From positions 3,224,001 through 3,288,000 of the forward strand of contig NZ_CP035913.1 of assembly GCF_004209755.1 (NCBI RefSeq): DNA of 64,000 bases, in the 5' to 3' direction. The position numbers were made by a program, and so were the translations under genes. This document shows, piece after piece, positions 17,078 through 26,125 of this stretch (its first letter is position 1; every line of letters starts with the position of its first letter). This DNA comes from Pseudoduganella lutea. GTDB lineage: Bacteria; Pseudomonadota; Gammaproteobacteria; Burkholderiales; Burkholderiaceae_D. Under the pieces are notes generated by a model. It was not told the DNA's origin and ran no database searches. It was given only the letters and a program-made list of their open reading frames with translations.

Positions 17078-18142
17078 GTGGTCGACCGGCGCGGCTTCGG
17101 CCGCATGATGCTGGCGACTTCGGTGGCCGCTGCTTTCCCGGTAGCGGCGGCCACCCGCTCGTCTTCGCCAAAGAGAACCATGCAACTCATCAAGCCGCCG
17201 CGGCTGCTGCCCGGCGATACTATCGGCCTGGTCACGCCCGCCGGGCAAGTGTCGCGCGCGGCGATCGACAAGGCCATCGCCAACACCGAAGCGCTTGGCT
17301 TCACGGTGAAGCTGGGCCGCTACCTGGACGAAGTGAACGGCAACTATGCCGGCCCCTGGCAGCACCGGGTGGACGACTTGCACGCCATGTTCGGCGATCC
17401 GGACGTGAAGGCGATCTGGGCGATCCGCGGCGGCTCGGGCGCCATGCAACTGCTTCCCCACCTCGATTACGGGCTGATGCGGCGGCACCCGAAAATCTTC
17501 GTCGGCTATTCCGACATCACGGCACTGCACCTGGCCATCCACCGTCATGCGGGGCTGGTCACGTTCCATGGCCCCGTGGGCATGTCCACGCTGTCCGCCT
17601 ACTCGACCGAGCACCTGCTGAACGTGCTGATGCGGCCGGAAGAGGAGTACGTGATCCCGATGGCGCTGCAGAACAGCCGCAAGGCCTACGAGGAGCCGGA
17701 CAATGCGCATTACGCGCTGCGCACCGTTGTTCCCGGCGCCGGCACGGGGCGGCTGATGGGTGGCAACCTGGCACTGGTCAGCGCGCTGGCCGGCACGCCG
17801 TACGCGGCCGATATCCGCGATGCGCTGCTGTTCCTCGAGGAAGTCAACGAAGAACCATACCGCGTGGACCGCATGATGATGCAGCTGAACCTGAACCAGC
17901 CGTTGCGCACCGCCGCCGGCATCATGCTGGGCATCTTCGAGGGTTGCGGCCCGGCCGACGACGGCCCGTCGCTGACGCTGGACGAAACCACCGACCAGCA
18001 CCTGCGGCCATTGGCGATTCCCGCCGTGACAGGATGGTCGTTCGGGCACATCCGCCACCAGTTCACGTTGCCGATGGGGATTCGGGCGCGGCTCGATACG
18101 CAGCGGCAGACGCTGACGTTGCTGGAGCCGGCGGTGCGGTAA
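17078..18142 (+). CDS. LD-carboxypeptidase (peptidase S66, LdcA-like)
   Basis: This 354-residue serine peptidase of family S66 removes the terminal D-Ala from murein tetrapeptides. The nucleophile motif is IFVGYSDITALHLAIH, the Glu region is ALLFLEEVNEEPYRVDRMM, and GWSFGHIRHQFTLPMG carries the His. The GTG at 17078 lies five bases after the receptor stop. The N-terminal stretch VDRRGFGRMMLATSVAAAFP looks like a Tat-type signal (twin Arg then hydrophobic core), which would export the enzyme; most LdcA proteins are cytoplasmic. An internal ATG at 17180 (MQLIKPPRLLPGD), which matches the usual LdcA N-terminus, would give a cytoplasmic form. It is probably co-transcribed with the TonB receptor gene. 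Confidence 0.9.
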   Translation: MVDRRGFGRMMLATSVAAAFPVAAATRSSSPKRTMQLIKPPRLLPGDTIGLVTPAGQVSRAAIDKAIANTEALGFTVKLGRYLDEVNGNYAGPWQHRVDDLHAMFGDPDVKAIWAIRGGSGAMQLLPHLDYGLMRRHPKIFVGYSDITALHLAIHRHAGLVTFHGPVGMSTLSAYSTEHLLNVLMRPEEEYVIPMALQNSRKAYEEPDNAHYALRTVVPGAGTGRLMGGNLALVSALAGTPYAADIRDALLFLEEVNEEPYRVDRMMMQLNLNQPLRTAAGIMLGIFEGCGPADDGPSLTLDETTDQHLRPLAIPAVTGWSFGHIRHQFTLPMGIRARLDTQRQTLTLLEPAVR

Positions 18143-18150
18143 GCCAGTAA

Positions 18151-18411
18151 CTAGACCATCGCAGGCGCGGCTTCGAAAGCGGCCACGTTGACGGGCGAGC
18201 GCCATCTGCGCTGCCCTTCCCGCGTCAGCACGCGCACCGCGATGTCGACCGATATGCTTTTCTCGTGGAGGTAGTGCGCGGCAGCGGCCGTTCCCAGCAT
18301 TTCCTGCATGACCAGCGCAACCTCCACCTGCTCGGCGCAAAGACGGTTGGCCCTTGACTGCTCGGTATCGTCACCGATCGTATCGATGGCTCTTCGGGTA
18401 GGAATATTCAT
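18151..18411 (-). CDS. Small protein of unknown function
   Basis: A short reading frame of 86 codons, tail to tail with the LD-carboxypeptidase gene. The product (NIPTRRAIDTIGDDTEQSRA, then LHEKSISVDIAVRVLTREGQ near the middle) is soluble and has no signal peptide or membrane segment. Codon use is similar to its neighbours, which favours a real gene, but no family was recognised and no strong ribosome site precedes the ATG at 18411. Confidence 0.55.
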   Translation of the reverse strand: MNIPTRRAIDTIGDDTEQSRANRLCAEQVEVALVMQEMLGTAAAAHYLHEKSISVDIAVRVLTREGQRRWRSPVNVAAFEAAPAMV

Positions 18412-18587
18412 GGTAGTGGCGCGAACCGCGCACAGGTATCTGACACGATACTAACGTCTCGCTGTCTGCCTGGATGCCGGCATGCAAGCCGCCTGCTCGT
18501 GGGAATTGGCGTACACGCTGTTAGGTAACTGGCATGGAGCACTCAGCGGGGCGGCGTATCGGCAACAGCCTCGATAGAATCGGCATC

Positions 18588-19502
18588 ATGCCTATCCTCA
18601 ACCGCCAGGCCGTCGCCATCGTGCTCGGCCATCCGCTGCGATTTACAGTGCGCTGCCTGAAGGGTTTCCGCGCCAACCAGGGCCTGCTGCTTGCCGGCGC
18701 GGTGGCCTATTACTCGCTGCTGTCGATCGTGCCGCTGCTGATGCTGGTGGTGGTGGCGCTGTCGCACGTGATCGACCCGGCCGACCTGCTGGAGACGATC
18801 GGGCACTACCTGGAATGGCTCGTGCCGGGCCAGTCCGGCGCGATCGTGGCCGAAGTGGCGCATTTCCTCGAACATCGCGACCTGGTCGGCTGGCTTCTCG
18901 TGCTGACGATGCTCTTCTTCAGCTCGCTGGCATTCACGGTGCTGGAAAACGCCATGAAGGTGATTTTCATCCACCGCGTGGCATCGCGGCGACGGCATTA
19001 CCTCACCTCCGCCATCCTGCCGTATTGCTACATCCTGTGCCTGGGTGTCGGTGCGCTGATCGTCACGCTGGTGGCGGGCAGCCTGCAGGTGATCGGCGCC
19101 GAGAGCGTGCGGCTGTTCGGTGTCGAATGGTCGCTGGAAGGCTTGTCCGGCGCGCTGCTGTACCTGCTGGGGCTGGGCGGCGAAGTGCTGCTGCTGTCGT
19201 CGATCTACATGGTGATGCCGGTGGGCCGGCTGAGCTGGCAGCATGCGCTGATCGGCGGCGTCACGGCTACCGTGCTGTGGGAAATCGCGCGGCACGTGCT
19301 GGTGTGGTATTTCTCCACGCTGTCGCAGGTGAACGTTGTGTACGGGTCGATGACGACGGCGATCGTGGTGATGTTCAGCCTGGAAATCGGCGCCACCTTG
19401 CTGCTGTTCGGTGCGCAGGTGATCGCCGAATACGAGAAGGTGATAAGTGGTGCGCCGGATGTGGTGACGCCGCTGACGGCGCCCACGCATGAGGCAGGCT
19501 GA
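18588..19502 (+). CDS. YihY/virulence factor BrkB family membrane protein
   Basis: About 304 residues with six predicted membrane segments. The N-terminal part has FRANQGLLLAGAVAYYSLLS, the YihY/BrkB hallmark, and later segments include LVWYFSTLSQVNVVYGSM and IVVMFSLEIGATLLLFGAQV. The function of this family is not settled. It was once annotated as ribonuclease BN in error. I chose the ATG at 18588, which opens directly onto the conserved part and has a TAGAAT -10-like box just upstream; an ATG 54 bases earlier is possible. It converges on the next, minus-strand gene. Confidence 0.85.
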   Translation: MPILNRQAVAIVLGHPLRFTVRCLKGFRANQGLLLAGAVAYYSLLSIVPLLMLVVVALSHVIDPADLLETIGHYLEWLVPGQSGAIVAEVAHFLEHRDLVGWLLVLTMLFFSSLAFTVLENAMKVIFIHRVASRRRHYLTSAILPYCYILCLGVGALIVTLVAGSLQVIGAESVRLFGVEWSLEGLSGALLYLLGLGGEVLLLSSIYMVMPVGRLSWQHALIGGVTATVLWEIARHVLVWYFSTLSQVNVVYGSMTTAIVVMFSLEIGATLLLFGAQVIAEYEKVISGAPDVVTPLTAPTHEAG

Positions 19503-19527
19503 TGGTGGCGGGGTCTTGGTCGAAAAA

Positions 19528-19851
19528 CTATTGAGAAATGAAATAGAAAACCGGGCTAATCGCCAAGGCAATTGAATAGGCAATGATCAGCCGGTGCGAA
19601 GTTCTTGGAAAGACCTTGTGCCTGACTGCGGCGTAAGCCACGTAGATGAGCCCCGTGACACAACTGAGCAGTGCTATGCCATATGTGCACAGGAAAATTA
19701 CCATCACTCCACCGAGCGCGCTACCAACTGCAGGCGTTCCTGGTTTATATGAGGCTATGATCTGGCCGAACGTCGCAATAAAGACTACGTACGGCGCACC
19801 GGCGATCAGCATCCAAATCGCGAAACCGCTTGCTAATTGGTTGATTTTCAT
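19528..19851 (-). CDS. Small membrane protein of unknown function
   Basis: A 107-residue protein with three likely membrane spans (FAIWMLIAGAPYVVFIATFG, ALGGVMVIFLCTYGIALLSC, LIIAYSIALAISPVFYFI). The ATG at 19851 is chosen because CGAGG lies about ten bases upstream; the frame continues 35 codons further without a good start. GC content is lower than in flanking genes, which together with the next gene suggests a small acquired patch. No family was recognised. Confidence 0.6.
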   Translation of the reverse strand: MKINQLASGFAIWMLIAGAPYVVFIATFGQIIASYKPGTPAVGSALGGVMVIFLCTYGIALLSCVTGLIYVAYAAVRHKVFPRTSHRLIIAYSIALAISPVFYFISQ

Positions 19852-19952
19852 TTGGCAATCCTCGCTAAACGTCTCAGTTGCAGATATTACTGCTCTGTCG
19901 AACCGGGACGGTTGTGCTGATTGCCTTCGTCTGCTGTGACCATTGCGCACGC

Positions 19953-20231
19953 TCAAACTTCAGCGTCGTAGACCTCTCTCCCAAGTGCTTCCGTGAGCTT
20001 GGCACACAGTTTAGTCACCCATCCCCTGAAAAACAGAGGATCGATATTTCCTTCGACCAGTAAGCCGCTTGGCTCGACGGAAGCCGAGATGAAACGCTCG
20101 CTGTCCCATGGGCCGAACCAAGATGAATGCTCTTCTAGCCACCCATCCATCGATCCATAGACGGCGGTGACCTTGTCCCACTCGGCTTTAGAGAGGTCAC
20201 AAGGTAAATTCAACGTGATTGACTGGATCAT
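19953..20231 (-). CDS. Small acidic protein of unknown function
   Basis: A 92-residue soluble acidic protein: MIQSITLNLPCDLSKAEWDK at the start, then WFGPWDSERFISASVEPSG. The size, acidity and lower GC are similar to those of many toxin-immunity proteins, but no toxin gene lies alongside, so this is only a comparison. It lies head to tail with the small membrane-protein gene, about 100 bases upstream of it. No clear ribosome site was found. Confidence 0.5.
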   Translation of the reverse strand: MIQSITLNLPCDLSKAEWDKVTAVYGSMDGWLEEHSSWFGPWDSERFISASVEPSGLLVEGNIDPLFFRGWVTKLCAKLTEALGREVYDAEV

Positions 20232-20336
20232 AGGGTGGTCTGATGTGTGCTAGGTCCGCGCTTGGGATACAAACGGTCGAAATGGACCTTATATTTGTAC
20301 TGCTACTCCCGGGCATACAAGACTCAATTACCCTGC

Positions 20337-21641
20337 CTAAGCCGGCGGCAAATTGATCGTGAACCGCGCCCCACCCAGCGGCGACGTCTCGATCTTCAGC
20401 GAACCGCCATGCAGCGAAACAGCCTTGCCCGCAATGGAAAGGCCCAGGCCGAACCCGCCCGTGTTGCGGTCGCGCGAACGGTCGAGCCGGTAGAACGGTT
20501 CGAACACTTTGTCCCGTTCCTCTTCCGGAATGCCGGGACCGTCGTCGTCGACGGTGATCGTCACGCCGCCCAGCTTGCGCAGCGCGGAGAGGGCGACCTT
20601 GCCGTTCGCGTATTTCTGCGCATTGCGCAGCAGGTTGCCGGTGGCGCGCATCAGCAGGCGGCAGTCGCCGTAGTAGGTGCCCATGCCATCCGGTACGGAC
20701 ACATCGAGCGAGACCGTGGCGGGCGGCAGCGAGTTCGCGCAACTGCGCAGCGCCTCGGTCAGGTCGAAGGTTTCATAGCGCAGCGGCTGGTCGCTGTCGA
20801 GCCGGGCCATGCCCAGCAGTTCGTTGACGAGCGATTTCAGTTCCGTCAGGTCGCCCTGCATGCTGCCGATGCGCTTTTGCAGCAGCACGTCGTCGGCCGT
20901 GTCGTGCAGCAGCTCGAACGCGAATTCCAGCCGGGCGATCGGCGTGCGGATTTCGTGCGATACCGAATGCAGCAGGCCGCGTTGCGAATCGAGCAGCGTT
21001 TCGATGCGGCCCGCCATGTGGTTGATCCGTTCGGCCAGCGGATAGATGCTGTCGCCCGGTTTCATTTCCGCGCGGGCCTTCAGGTGGCCGGCGCCGAACT
21101 CGTCCGCCACGTGCATCAGCTGCAGCAGGCCGCGCCAGTGCGAATGCGACCAGAAGCCGATCGGCACCAGCAGCGCGAGTGCCACGATCAGGTAGCGCAC
21201 CGCTTCCATCTGCAAGGCCACCTTGATGTCGATCGGCAGGTTTTGCGCGTGGATCGCTTCCTCGTCGCTGCCGATGTAGCGGTCGCCCGCGAGGTCGACA
21301 CGGCGGTACAGCGACCGGTCGGCCAGGTCAATCACCACTTCGCCGCGGTCGAACGCCACGCGATCGGCGGTGGAGAGGTGCTCGCGCACGGCGGCGAGCG
21401 GCACCAGGTCGAAGCGCACTTCGGACACTTCGCGCACCTTGTTCAGGCGGTCGAGCCAGCCATCTGCCGGCGCCTGGTCCACGTATTGCTCGAGGAGGAA
21501 AATCTGCGCCGCCGCCTGGTTGCGGGCGATGTTTTCCAGCGGATCGCCGAACAGCCGGTCGATGGTGAAATACACGATGAAGGCCGCTACGCTGATCGAC
21601 AGCATCACGAGGATGAAGAAGCGTAAGAACAGGCGGTTCAT
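20337..21641 (-). CDS. Sensor histidine kinase, RstB-like, without an adjacent response regulator
   Basis: This 434-residue inner-membrane kinase has a transmembrane helix at residues 7-27 (RFFILVMLSISVAAFIVYFT), a periplasmic sensor of about 130 residues, a second helix (VRYLIVALALLVPIGFW), a HAMP-like linker, the HisKA box LLHSVSHEIRTPIARLEFAF with the phospho-acceptor His, and an HATPase domain with NLLRNAQKYA, DDDGPGIPEEE and GFGLGLSIAGKAV. No regulator gene adjoins it; the unpaired RstA-like regulator at 39761-40444 is a candidate partner. The start ATG is so close to a TATACAAT box that the mRNA may be nearly leaderless. Confidence 0.92.
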   Translation of the reverse strand: MNRLFLRFFILVMLSISVAAFIVYFTIDRLFGDPLENIARNQAAAQIFLLEQYVDQAPADGWLDRLNKVREVSEVRFDLVPLAAVREHLSTADRVAFDRGEVVIDLADRSLYRRVDLAGDRYIGSDEEAIHAQNLPIDIKVALQMEAVRYLIVALALLVPIGFWSHSHWRGLLQLMHVADEFGAGHLKARAEMKPGDSIYPLAERINHMAGRIETLLDSQRGLLHSVSHEIRTPIARLEFAFELLHDTADDVLLQKRIGSMQGDLTELKSLVNELLGMARLDSDQPLRYETFDLTEALRSCANSLPPATVSLDVSVPDGMGTYYGDCRLLMRATGNLLRNAQKYANGKVALSALRKLGGVTITVDDDGPGIPEEERDKVFEPFYRLDRSRDRNTGGFGLGLSIAGKAVSLHGGSLKIETSPLGGARFTINLPPA

Positions 21642-21647
21642 GTTGCA

Positions 21648-21658
21648 ATTGTATAAGA
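21648..21658 (-). promoter_or_regulatory. Promoter -10 region of the RstB-like kinase gene
   Basis: On the coding strand the sequence reads TCTTATACAAT and ends six bases before the ATG of the kinase gene. The same 11 bases occur upstream of the unpaired response regulator gene (40465-40475). TATACA is a fair -10 hexamer, and the short distance to the ATG predicts a leaderless or near-leaderless transcript. No convincing -35 was found. Confidence 0.5.
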
Positions 21659-21773
21659 ATCAATGCAATGAAAACCCCGGCCGACAAATTTATGACAAAA
21701 AGCCGACATGTGCGTGCGGACACCGTGCGCTGCGCTGGATAGGATGACAAGACTTGTTTTCCAGGAGCTAGCG

Positions 21774-22289
21774 ATGCGCCCATACCCGACCGCCATCCAG
21801 GTCACCGCGTTACTGCTGACCGCATGCGCGCTCGCCGCCTGCGGTGGCGGTTCCTCATCTTCCACGTCACCCACGCCGTCGCCGGCATCCGGCGGCCAGG
21901 GCATTGCCGTGGGCGAACCGGCCCCCGGCGCGCCGGCGCTCGATCTCTTCATTGCCCAGGCACGGGGGGCCGATTGCGCGGAAAACCGCAACCGGCTGTT
22001 TGTCATCGACAAGGACCTGGTGCTGTGGGACCGCGCCGGCAACTGCCCGGACATGTCATGGAACGTGACCCTGTATCGCACCACGCCGGGAACCATGCTG
22101 TGCACGGCTGGCGACACGATCGCCGGGCCCCGCACCACGTGCACGGACGAGCGCTACCGCGCCTTGGTCGAGACCGTCGTCGCCAACCTGGCGAAGCCCG
22201 ACCTCGGGCTGGGCGGCGCGTACAAGATCGAGCCGGTGCCGTTCGACAAGGACGGCAAGCTGCCATCCTCGGCGGCCGGGCAGCCGTAG
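21774..22289 (+). CDS. Lipoprotein of unknown function
   Basis: A 171-residue protein with signal AIQVTALLLTACALAACGGG; the lipobox LAAC puts the lipidated Cys near residue 22, followed by a low-complexity GGGSSSSTSPTPSPASGG linker typical of outer-membrane lipoproteins in this group. The ATG at 21774 has CCAGGAG ahead of it. The mature domain has four further Cys residues that could form disulfides (ADCAEN, GNCPDM, MLCTAG, TTCTDE). No domain was recognised. It diverges from the RstB-like kinase gene across 132 bases and may share its control region. Confidence 0.8.
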   Translation: MRPYPTAIQVTALLLTACALAACGGGSSSSTSPTPSPASGGQGIAVGEPAPGAPALDLFIAQARGADCAENRNRLFVIDKDLVLWDRAGNCPDMSWNVTLYRTTPGTMLCTAGDTIAGPRTTCTDERYRALVETVVANLAKPDLGLGGAYKIEPVPFDKDGKLPSSAAGQP

Positions 22290-22376
22290 TGTCGTCACAC
22301 ACTTTTACTTGACGGTGTTCAACGTTGCACCGCAAGGCATATAAAATGGGAGGCATTGCTCTTTCAGAATGCACAC

Positions 22377-23333
22377 ATGGTCAAGCTTTTCGCACTTGCC
22401 TTGGTAGGTGCGTGCGGCGTCGCGCACGCACAAACCCCTGCCATCAATCCCATGCCCGACGGTAGCCGCGATATGTATGTGGGCCTCGGCGCCCACTACG
22501 CCCCACGCTACGAGGGGGCGAAAGACCGCCGTACGACCGCGCTGCCGATGCTGCAGGTGCAGTGGAGCAACGGGGTGTTCCTGTCGGGGATGAGCATGGG
22601 CATGCACCTGTCAAATTCTCCTGCCGTCGAGTACGGCCCACTGGCGGCGCTGGCGCCGGGGCGCGATGCGTCCGGCACGAAGATGTTCCGGCTGGGCACC
22701 GTCGGCGACAATGCCGGCAATCCGGGCGGCCCGTCCACGTGGCTGCCGCCGCCGATCGACGATGGCTTGCCGCCACCGTCCGGGACGGAGGAAGGCGTGA
22801 AGGAAGACATGATGGTGGCGGAAGAGGGCGGTGACGGCATCACGGCCGACAACACCGTCAACCTGCTGGACGGCGTGCATGCCTTGAAACGCCGCGTGCT
22901 GTATGGCGGCTTTGCCAATTTCTACCTGACGCGGCAATTGCGGCTGACCGCCAATGCGCTGTACGGCGCCGGCAACGACCGCAACGGCTTGCGCATGCAC
23001 GTGGCGTTGCAGCACCTGCAGCAGGAACTGGCCCCGCACCACACGCTGGCGCTGTCGGCCGGCATCACGCTCGTCAACCGTGCCTACAACATGGCGTATT
23101 TCGGCGTCACCACCGAAGAAGCCGATCATTACGGGATCAACCCCGAATATCATCCTGATGGCGGCATCGAGGATGTGCGGGTGGGGGCGCGCTGGAACTG
23201 GGCGGTGTCGCCGGCCTGGATGGTAACGACGGGCCTGCAGGCCAGCCGCCTGGTGGGCGACGCCAGGAAGAGCCCGCTCGTCGAGCGGCCGACCAATGTT
23301 TCGGTATCGACGGCGCTGGTCTACCGGTTCTGA
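22377..23333 (+). CDS. MipA/OmpV family outer-membrane protein
   Basis: This 318-residue protein has signal peptide VKLFALALVGACGVAHA and the family start YVGLGAHYAPRYEGAKDRRT. The C-terminus ends in VSVSTALVYRF with the terminal Phe of a beta barrel. MipA in E. coli binds MltA and PBP1b; OmpV relatives are porins. A disordered, Pro/Gly-rich insert lies around residues 105-140. A TATAAAAT box at 22340-22347 would start transcription only about 25 bases before the ATG at 22377. An in-frame TTG seven codons upstream is less likely. Its stop overlaps the start of the next gene. Confidence 0.85.
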   Translation: MVKLFALALVGACGVAHAQTPAINPMPDGSRDMYVGLGAHYAPRYEGAKDRRTTALPMLQVQWSNGVFLSGMSMGMHLSNSPAVEYGPLAALAPGRDASGTKMFRLGTVGDNAGNPGGPSTWLPPPIDDGLPPPSGTEEGVKEDMMVAEEGGDGITADNTVNLLDGVHALKRRVLYGGFANFYLTRQLRLTANALYGAGNDRNGLRMHVALQHLQQELAPHHTLALSAGITLVNRAYNMAYFGVTTEEADHYGINPEYHPDGGIEDVRVGARWNWAVSPAWMVTTGLQASRLVGDARKSPLVERPTNVSVSTALVYRF

Positions 23334-24073
23334 TGATGACCCTGACCCGATTCCTTGCCCTGCGTGTTCCGTTGCTGGTCCTGCTCTGCCTCGGTGCGGG
23401 CGGCGGCGCGGCGCAGGCACAGGAGCGGATACAGGAGCAGGCACAGGAAAAAGAAGCGGGCTGGGTCAGCTACCGGGATGCCTACCGGGCGATGGTGACA
23501 TTCGCCAAATATGGCAAGGCCAAGAATTTCCTGCAGAACCATTACCAGGTGGCGCCCAAGGATGGCAGCCAGCCCGTCGACGGCTTGCGCCTGACGCTGT
23601 CCGGCCGCACCACGCAGCTGAACCTGCCCCTGGATGCCACCGGCCGCACCACGTTCCCGCTGCTGAAGGCGGCCTACGACGAAAATGCGATGCTGGTACT
23701 GAACCGCACAATCAGCCAGTACACGTTCGGGCCGCGCATCTCGATCGTTGCGCGGGTGGACGGCGTCTATGAAAGCGCCGACCTGCGCGCCGCCTGCGAC
23801 CAGGCGCTGCAATACATGCGCCACACGGACGCCAGCTACGCCAACCGCCACTGCGCCGGCGTGCGCTTTGCGTTCCTGCCGAAGAGCGATGCGGCGGTGC
23901 GGGTGCGCGATCCGCTGCGCGAATCGACGCTGCCGGCCGGGCAGGGGGCCGCGTTCGATGGCGATGCGAACACGAACTTCCGGGTGATGGTGTACCGGTT
24001 TGCCGAGTGGCCGGAAAAGGTGCAGGTGATCAGCCAGAATGCACCGGTGGCGATTGCACCGGTGATCGAGTAA
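23333..24073 (+). CDS. Exported protein, possibly DUF2987 family
   Basis: A 246-residue protein with signal peptide LALRVPLLVLLCLGAGGGAA and cleavage near AQAQ. The mature sequence starts with a Q/E-rich repeat (QERIQEQAQEKE), then SYRDAYRAMVTFAKYGKAKN and later RISIVARVDGVYESADLRAA. The domain pattern resembles DUF2987 proteins, whose function is unknown; this match is from memory and tentative. The start ATG shares one base with the MipA stop (TGATG), so the two are translationally coupled and may act together in the periplasm or outer membrane. Confidence 0.7.
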   Translation: MMTLTRFLALRVPLLVLLCLGAGGGAAQAQERIQEQAQEKEAGWVSYRDAYRAMVTFAKYGKAKNFLQNHYQVAPKDGSQPVDGLRLTLSGRTTQLNLPLDATGRTTFPLLKAAYDENAMLVLNRTISQYTFGPRISIVARVDGVYESADLRAACDQALQYMRHTDASYANRHCAGVRFAFLPKSDAAVRVRDPLRESTLPAGQGAAFDGDANTNFRVMVYRFAEWPEKVQVISQNAPVAIAPVIE

Positions 24074-24109
24074 GGCGGGCAGGGCGCCCTTGAAAGCTTT
24101 GGCGTCCTT

Positions 24110-24147
24110 GCGGCGCCTGGCGATGCCGGAGCACCACCAGGCGCCGC
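24110..24147. terminator. Hairpin between convergent genes, possible terminator
   Basis: GCGGCGCCTGG at 24110-24120 pairs perfectly with CCAGGCGCCGC at 24137-24147 over a 16-base loop. It lies between the convergent stops of the exported protein gene and xoxF. Neither strand has a clear T tract, so classical intrinsic termination is uncertain. Confidence 0.4.
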
Positions 24148-24197
24148 GCCTGGCGCACCCGTGACGGGAAGTGTGGCGTTGACCAGTTCTGTGTCGC

Positions 24198-26063
24198 TTA
24201 CCGGTCCTGCGCCGCCGTCCTTTCGCCGGCGGGCACCACGGCGTCCGGCAGCGCGAACACGGTCAGCACGCCACCGAGCTCGGTGTATTTCGCCAGGTCC
24301 TTATAGCCGCCGGCCGCGCCTAGTCCATCCGTGCTCTTCGTCAGGCCGGCCGCGAGCCCGATGCCGGCCCAGCCGCCAATGCCGGACAACACGCCCACGT
24401 ACTGCTTGCCCTTGTATTCCCACGTGTTGATGTTGCCGATGATGCCGGATGGCGTCTTGAATTTCCAGAGTTCCTTGCCGTTGTGGTCGACGGCTTTCAG
24501 GTAGCCTTCCAAGGTGCCGTAGAACACCACGTCGCCGGCGGTGGACAGCGCGCCGCTCCACACGGAGAATTTCTCCGGCTTCGACCAGACGATCTTGCCG
24601 GTACCGGCATCCCAGGCGATGAAATTGCCCAGGCCGCCGTGGCTGTTCGGTGCCGGGTACATTTCCAGCGTCGCGCCCACGTACGGTTGACCTGCCACGT
24701 ACTCCACCTTGAACGGCTCGTAATCCATGCACACGTGGTTGGTGGGCACATAGAACAGCCCGGTCTTGCGCGAATAAGTGGCCGGCTGCTGGTCCTTCGA
24801 GCCCAGCGCCGCGGGGCACACGCCCTTCGAATTGACTTCCTCGCCATTCTGGTCGGTGCTGTACTTGGCCACCACCTGCGGCCGGCCCGTCTTCATGTCG
24901 ATGTGGGTGGCCCAGTTGACGGTCGGGTCGAATTTCTCGGCAATCAGCAGCTCGCCGCTGACGCGGTCCATCGTGTAGCCGAAGCCATTGCGATCCAGGT
25001 GCACGAGCGCCTTGCGCATCTTGCCCTTCACCTTCAGGTCGGCCAGGATCATTTCATTGACGCCGTCGTAATCCCATTCGTCGTGCGGCGTCATCTGGAA
25101 TGCCCATTTCGCCATGCCCGTGTCGAGGTCGCGCGCGAAGATCGTCATCGACCATTTGTTGTCGCCCGGGCGCTGGCGCGGATTCCACGTGCTGGGGTTG
25201 CCCGTGCCGTAGTACACCGTGTTCAGTTCCGGATCGTAGCTGTACCAGCCCCACGTGGTGCCGCCGCCCAGCTTCCACTGGTCGCCCTTCCAGCTCTTCA
25301 ACGACGAATCCTTGCCGACGGGCGCCATCTTGCCGTTGGTCCAGGTCATCGTCTTCGCCGGGTCGATCAGCATGTCCTTGTCCGGCCCGGTGCTGTGGGC
25401 CTGCCACACCAGCTTGCCCGTATTCATGTCGTAGGCCGTGAGGCGGCCGCGCACGCCGAATTCGCCGCCGCTCACGCCGGTCAGCACCTTGTCCTTGAAG
25501 ATGTGCGGCGTGTTGGTCGTCGTTTCGCCCTTCTTCGGGTCGCCCGTCTTGACCTTCCAGATTTCCTGGCCCGTCTTCGCATCGAGCGCCACGAGGGTCG
25601 TGTCGGCCTGCTGCAGGAAGATCTTGCCGTTCGCATAGGCGACACCGCGGTTGACGACGTCGCAGCACATCACGGGAATCACGGCCGGGTCCTGCTTCGG
25701 CTCATATTTCCACTTGATGCTCTGGTCTTCCAGCGCGATCGCGAAGACCTTGTTCGGGAACGGGCTGTGCACGTACATCATGTCGCCGATGACCAGCGGG
25801 CCACCCTCGTGCCCGCGCAGCACGCCGGTGGAAAACGTCCATGCCACGGTCAACTGGCCGGCATTGCCGGCGTTGATCTGTTTCAGCTCGCTGTAGCGCT
25901 GGTTGGCCATGTCGCCGGCCTGCATCGCCCAGTTCTTCGGGTCCTTCGTCAGTTTCTCGACATCCGACTCGGCCATCGCGAATGCGGGCAGGATGGCCAG
26001 CGCGAGGCATGGCCACCAGCGGCCGGGCCGCGTGGCACGGGTGACACGGTTCAGCAGGAACAT
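24198..26063 (-). CDS. xoxF: PQQ-dependent methanol/alcohol dehydrogenase, XoxF type (probably lanthanide-dependent)
   Basis: This 621-residue periplasmic quinoprotein oxidises methanol or other primary alcohols and passes electrons to cytochrome c. The ATG at 26063 has AAGGAGA upstream and opens a signal peptide ([18 protein letters not shown]). The eight-bladed propeller contains the vicinal disulfide ([10 protein letters not shown]), the PQQ region [20 protein letters not shown] and [11 protein letters not shown]. In the last motif the catalytic Asp is residue 331 and a second Asp sits two residues later (residue 333, codon 25065-25067). Calcium-type MxaF enzymes have Ala there; lanthanide-type XoxF enzymes have Asp. 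The gene has its own sigma-54 promoter and faces a sigma-54 activator gene. Ethanol-type ExaF/PedH enzymes also have this Asp, so the physiological alcohol is uncertain. Confidence 0.93.
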   Translation of the reverse strand: MFLLNRVTRATRPGRWWPCLALAILPAFAMAESDVEKLTKDPKNWAMQAGDMANQRYSELKQINAGNAGQLTVAWTFSTGVLRGHEGGPLVIGDMMYVHSPFPNKVFAIALEDQSIKWKYEPKQDPAVIPVMCCDVVNRGVAYANGKIFLQQADTTLVALDAKTGQEIWKVKTGDPKKGETTTNTPHIFKDKVLTGVSGGEFGVRGRLTAYDMNTGKLVWQAHSTGPDKDMLIDPAKTMTWTNGKMAPVGKDSSLKSWKGDQWKLGGGTTWGWYSYDPELNTVYYGTGNPSTWNPRQRPGDNKWSMTIFARDLDTGMAKWAFQMTPHDEWDYDGVNEMILADLKVKGKMRKALVHLDRNGFGYTMDRVSGELLIAEKFDPTVNWATHIDMKTGRPQVVAKYSTDQNGEEVNSKGVCPAALGSKDQQPATYSRKTGLFYVPTNHVCMDYEPFKVEYVAGQPYVGATLEMYPAPNSHGGLGNFIAWDAGTGKIVWSKPEKFSVWSGALSTAGDVVFYGTLEGYLKAVDHNGKELWKFKTPSGIIGNINTWEYKGKQYVGVLSGIGGWAGIGLAAGLTKSTDGLGAAGGYKDLAKYTELGGVLTVFALPDAVVPAGERTAAQDR

Positions 26064-26125
26064 GGGAGTCTCCTTGGTTTTGTGGCCCGGCACGGTGGTG
26101 GACGAGCACTGTCCCAGGAATACGC

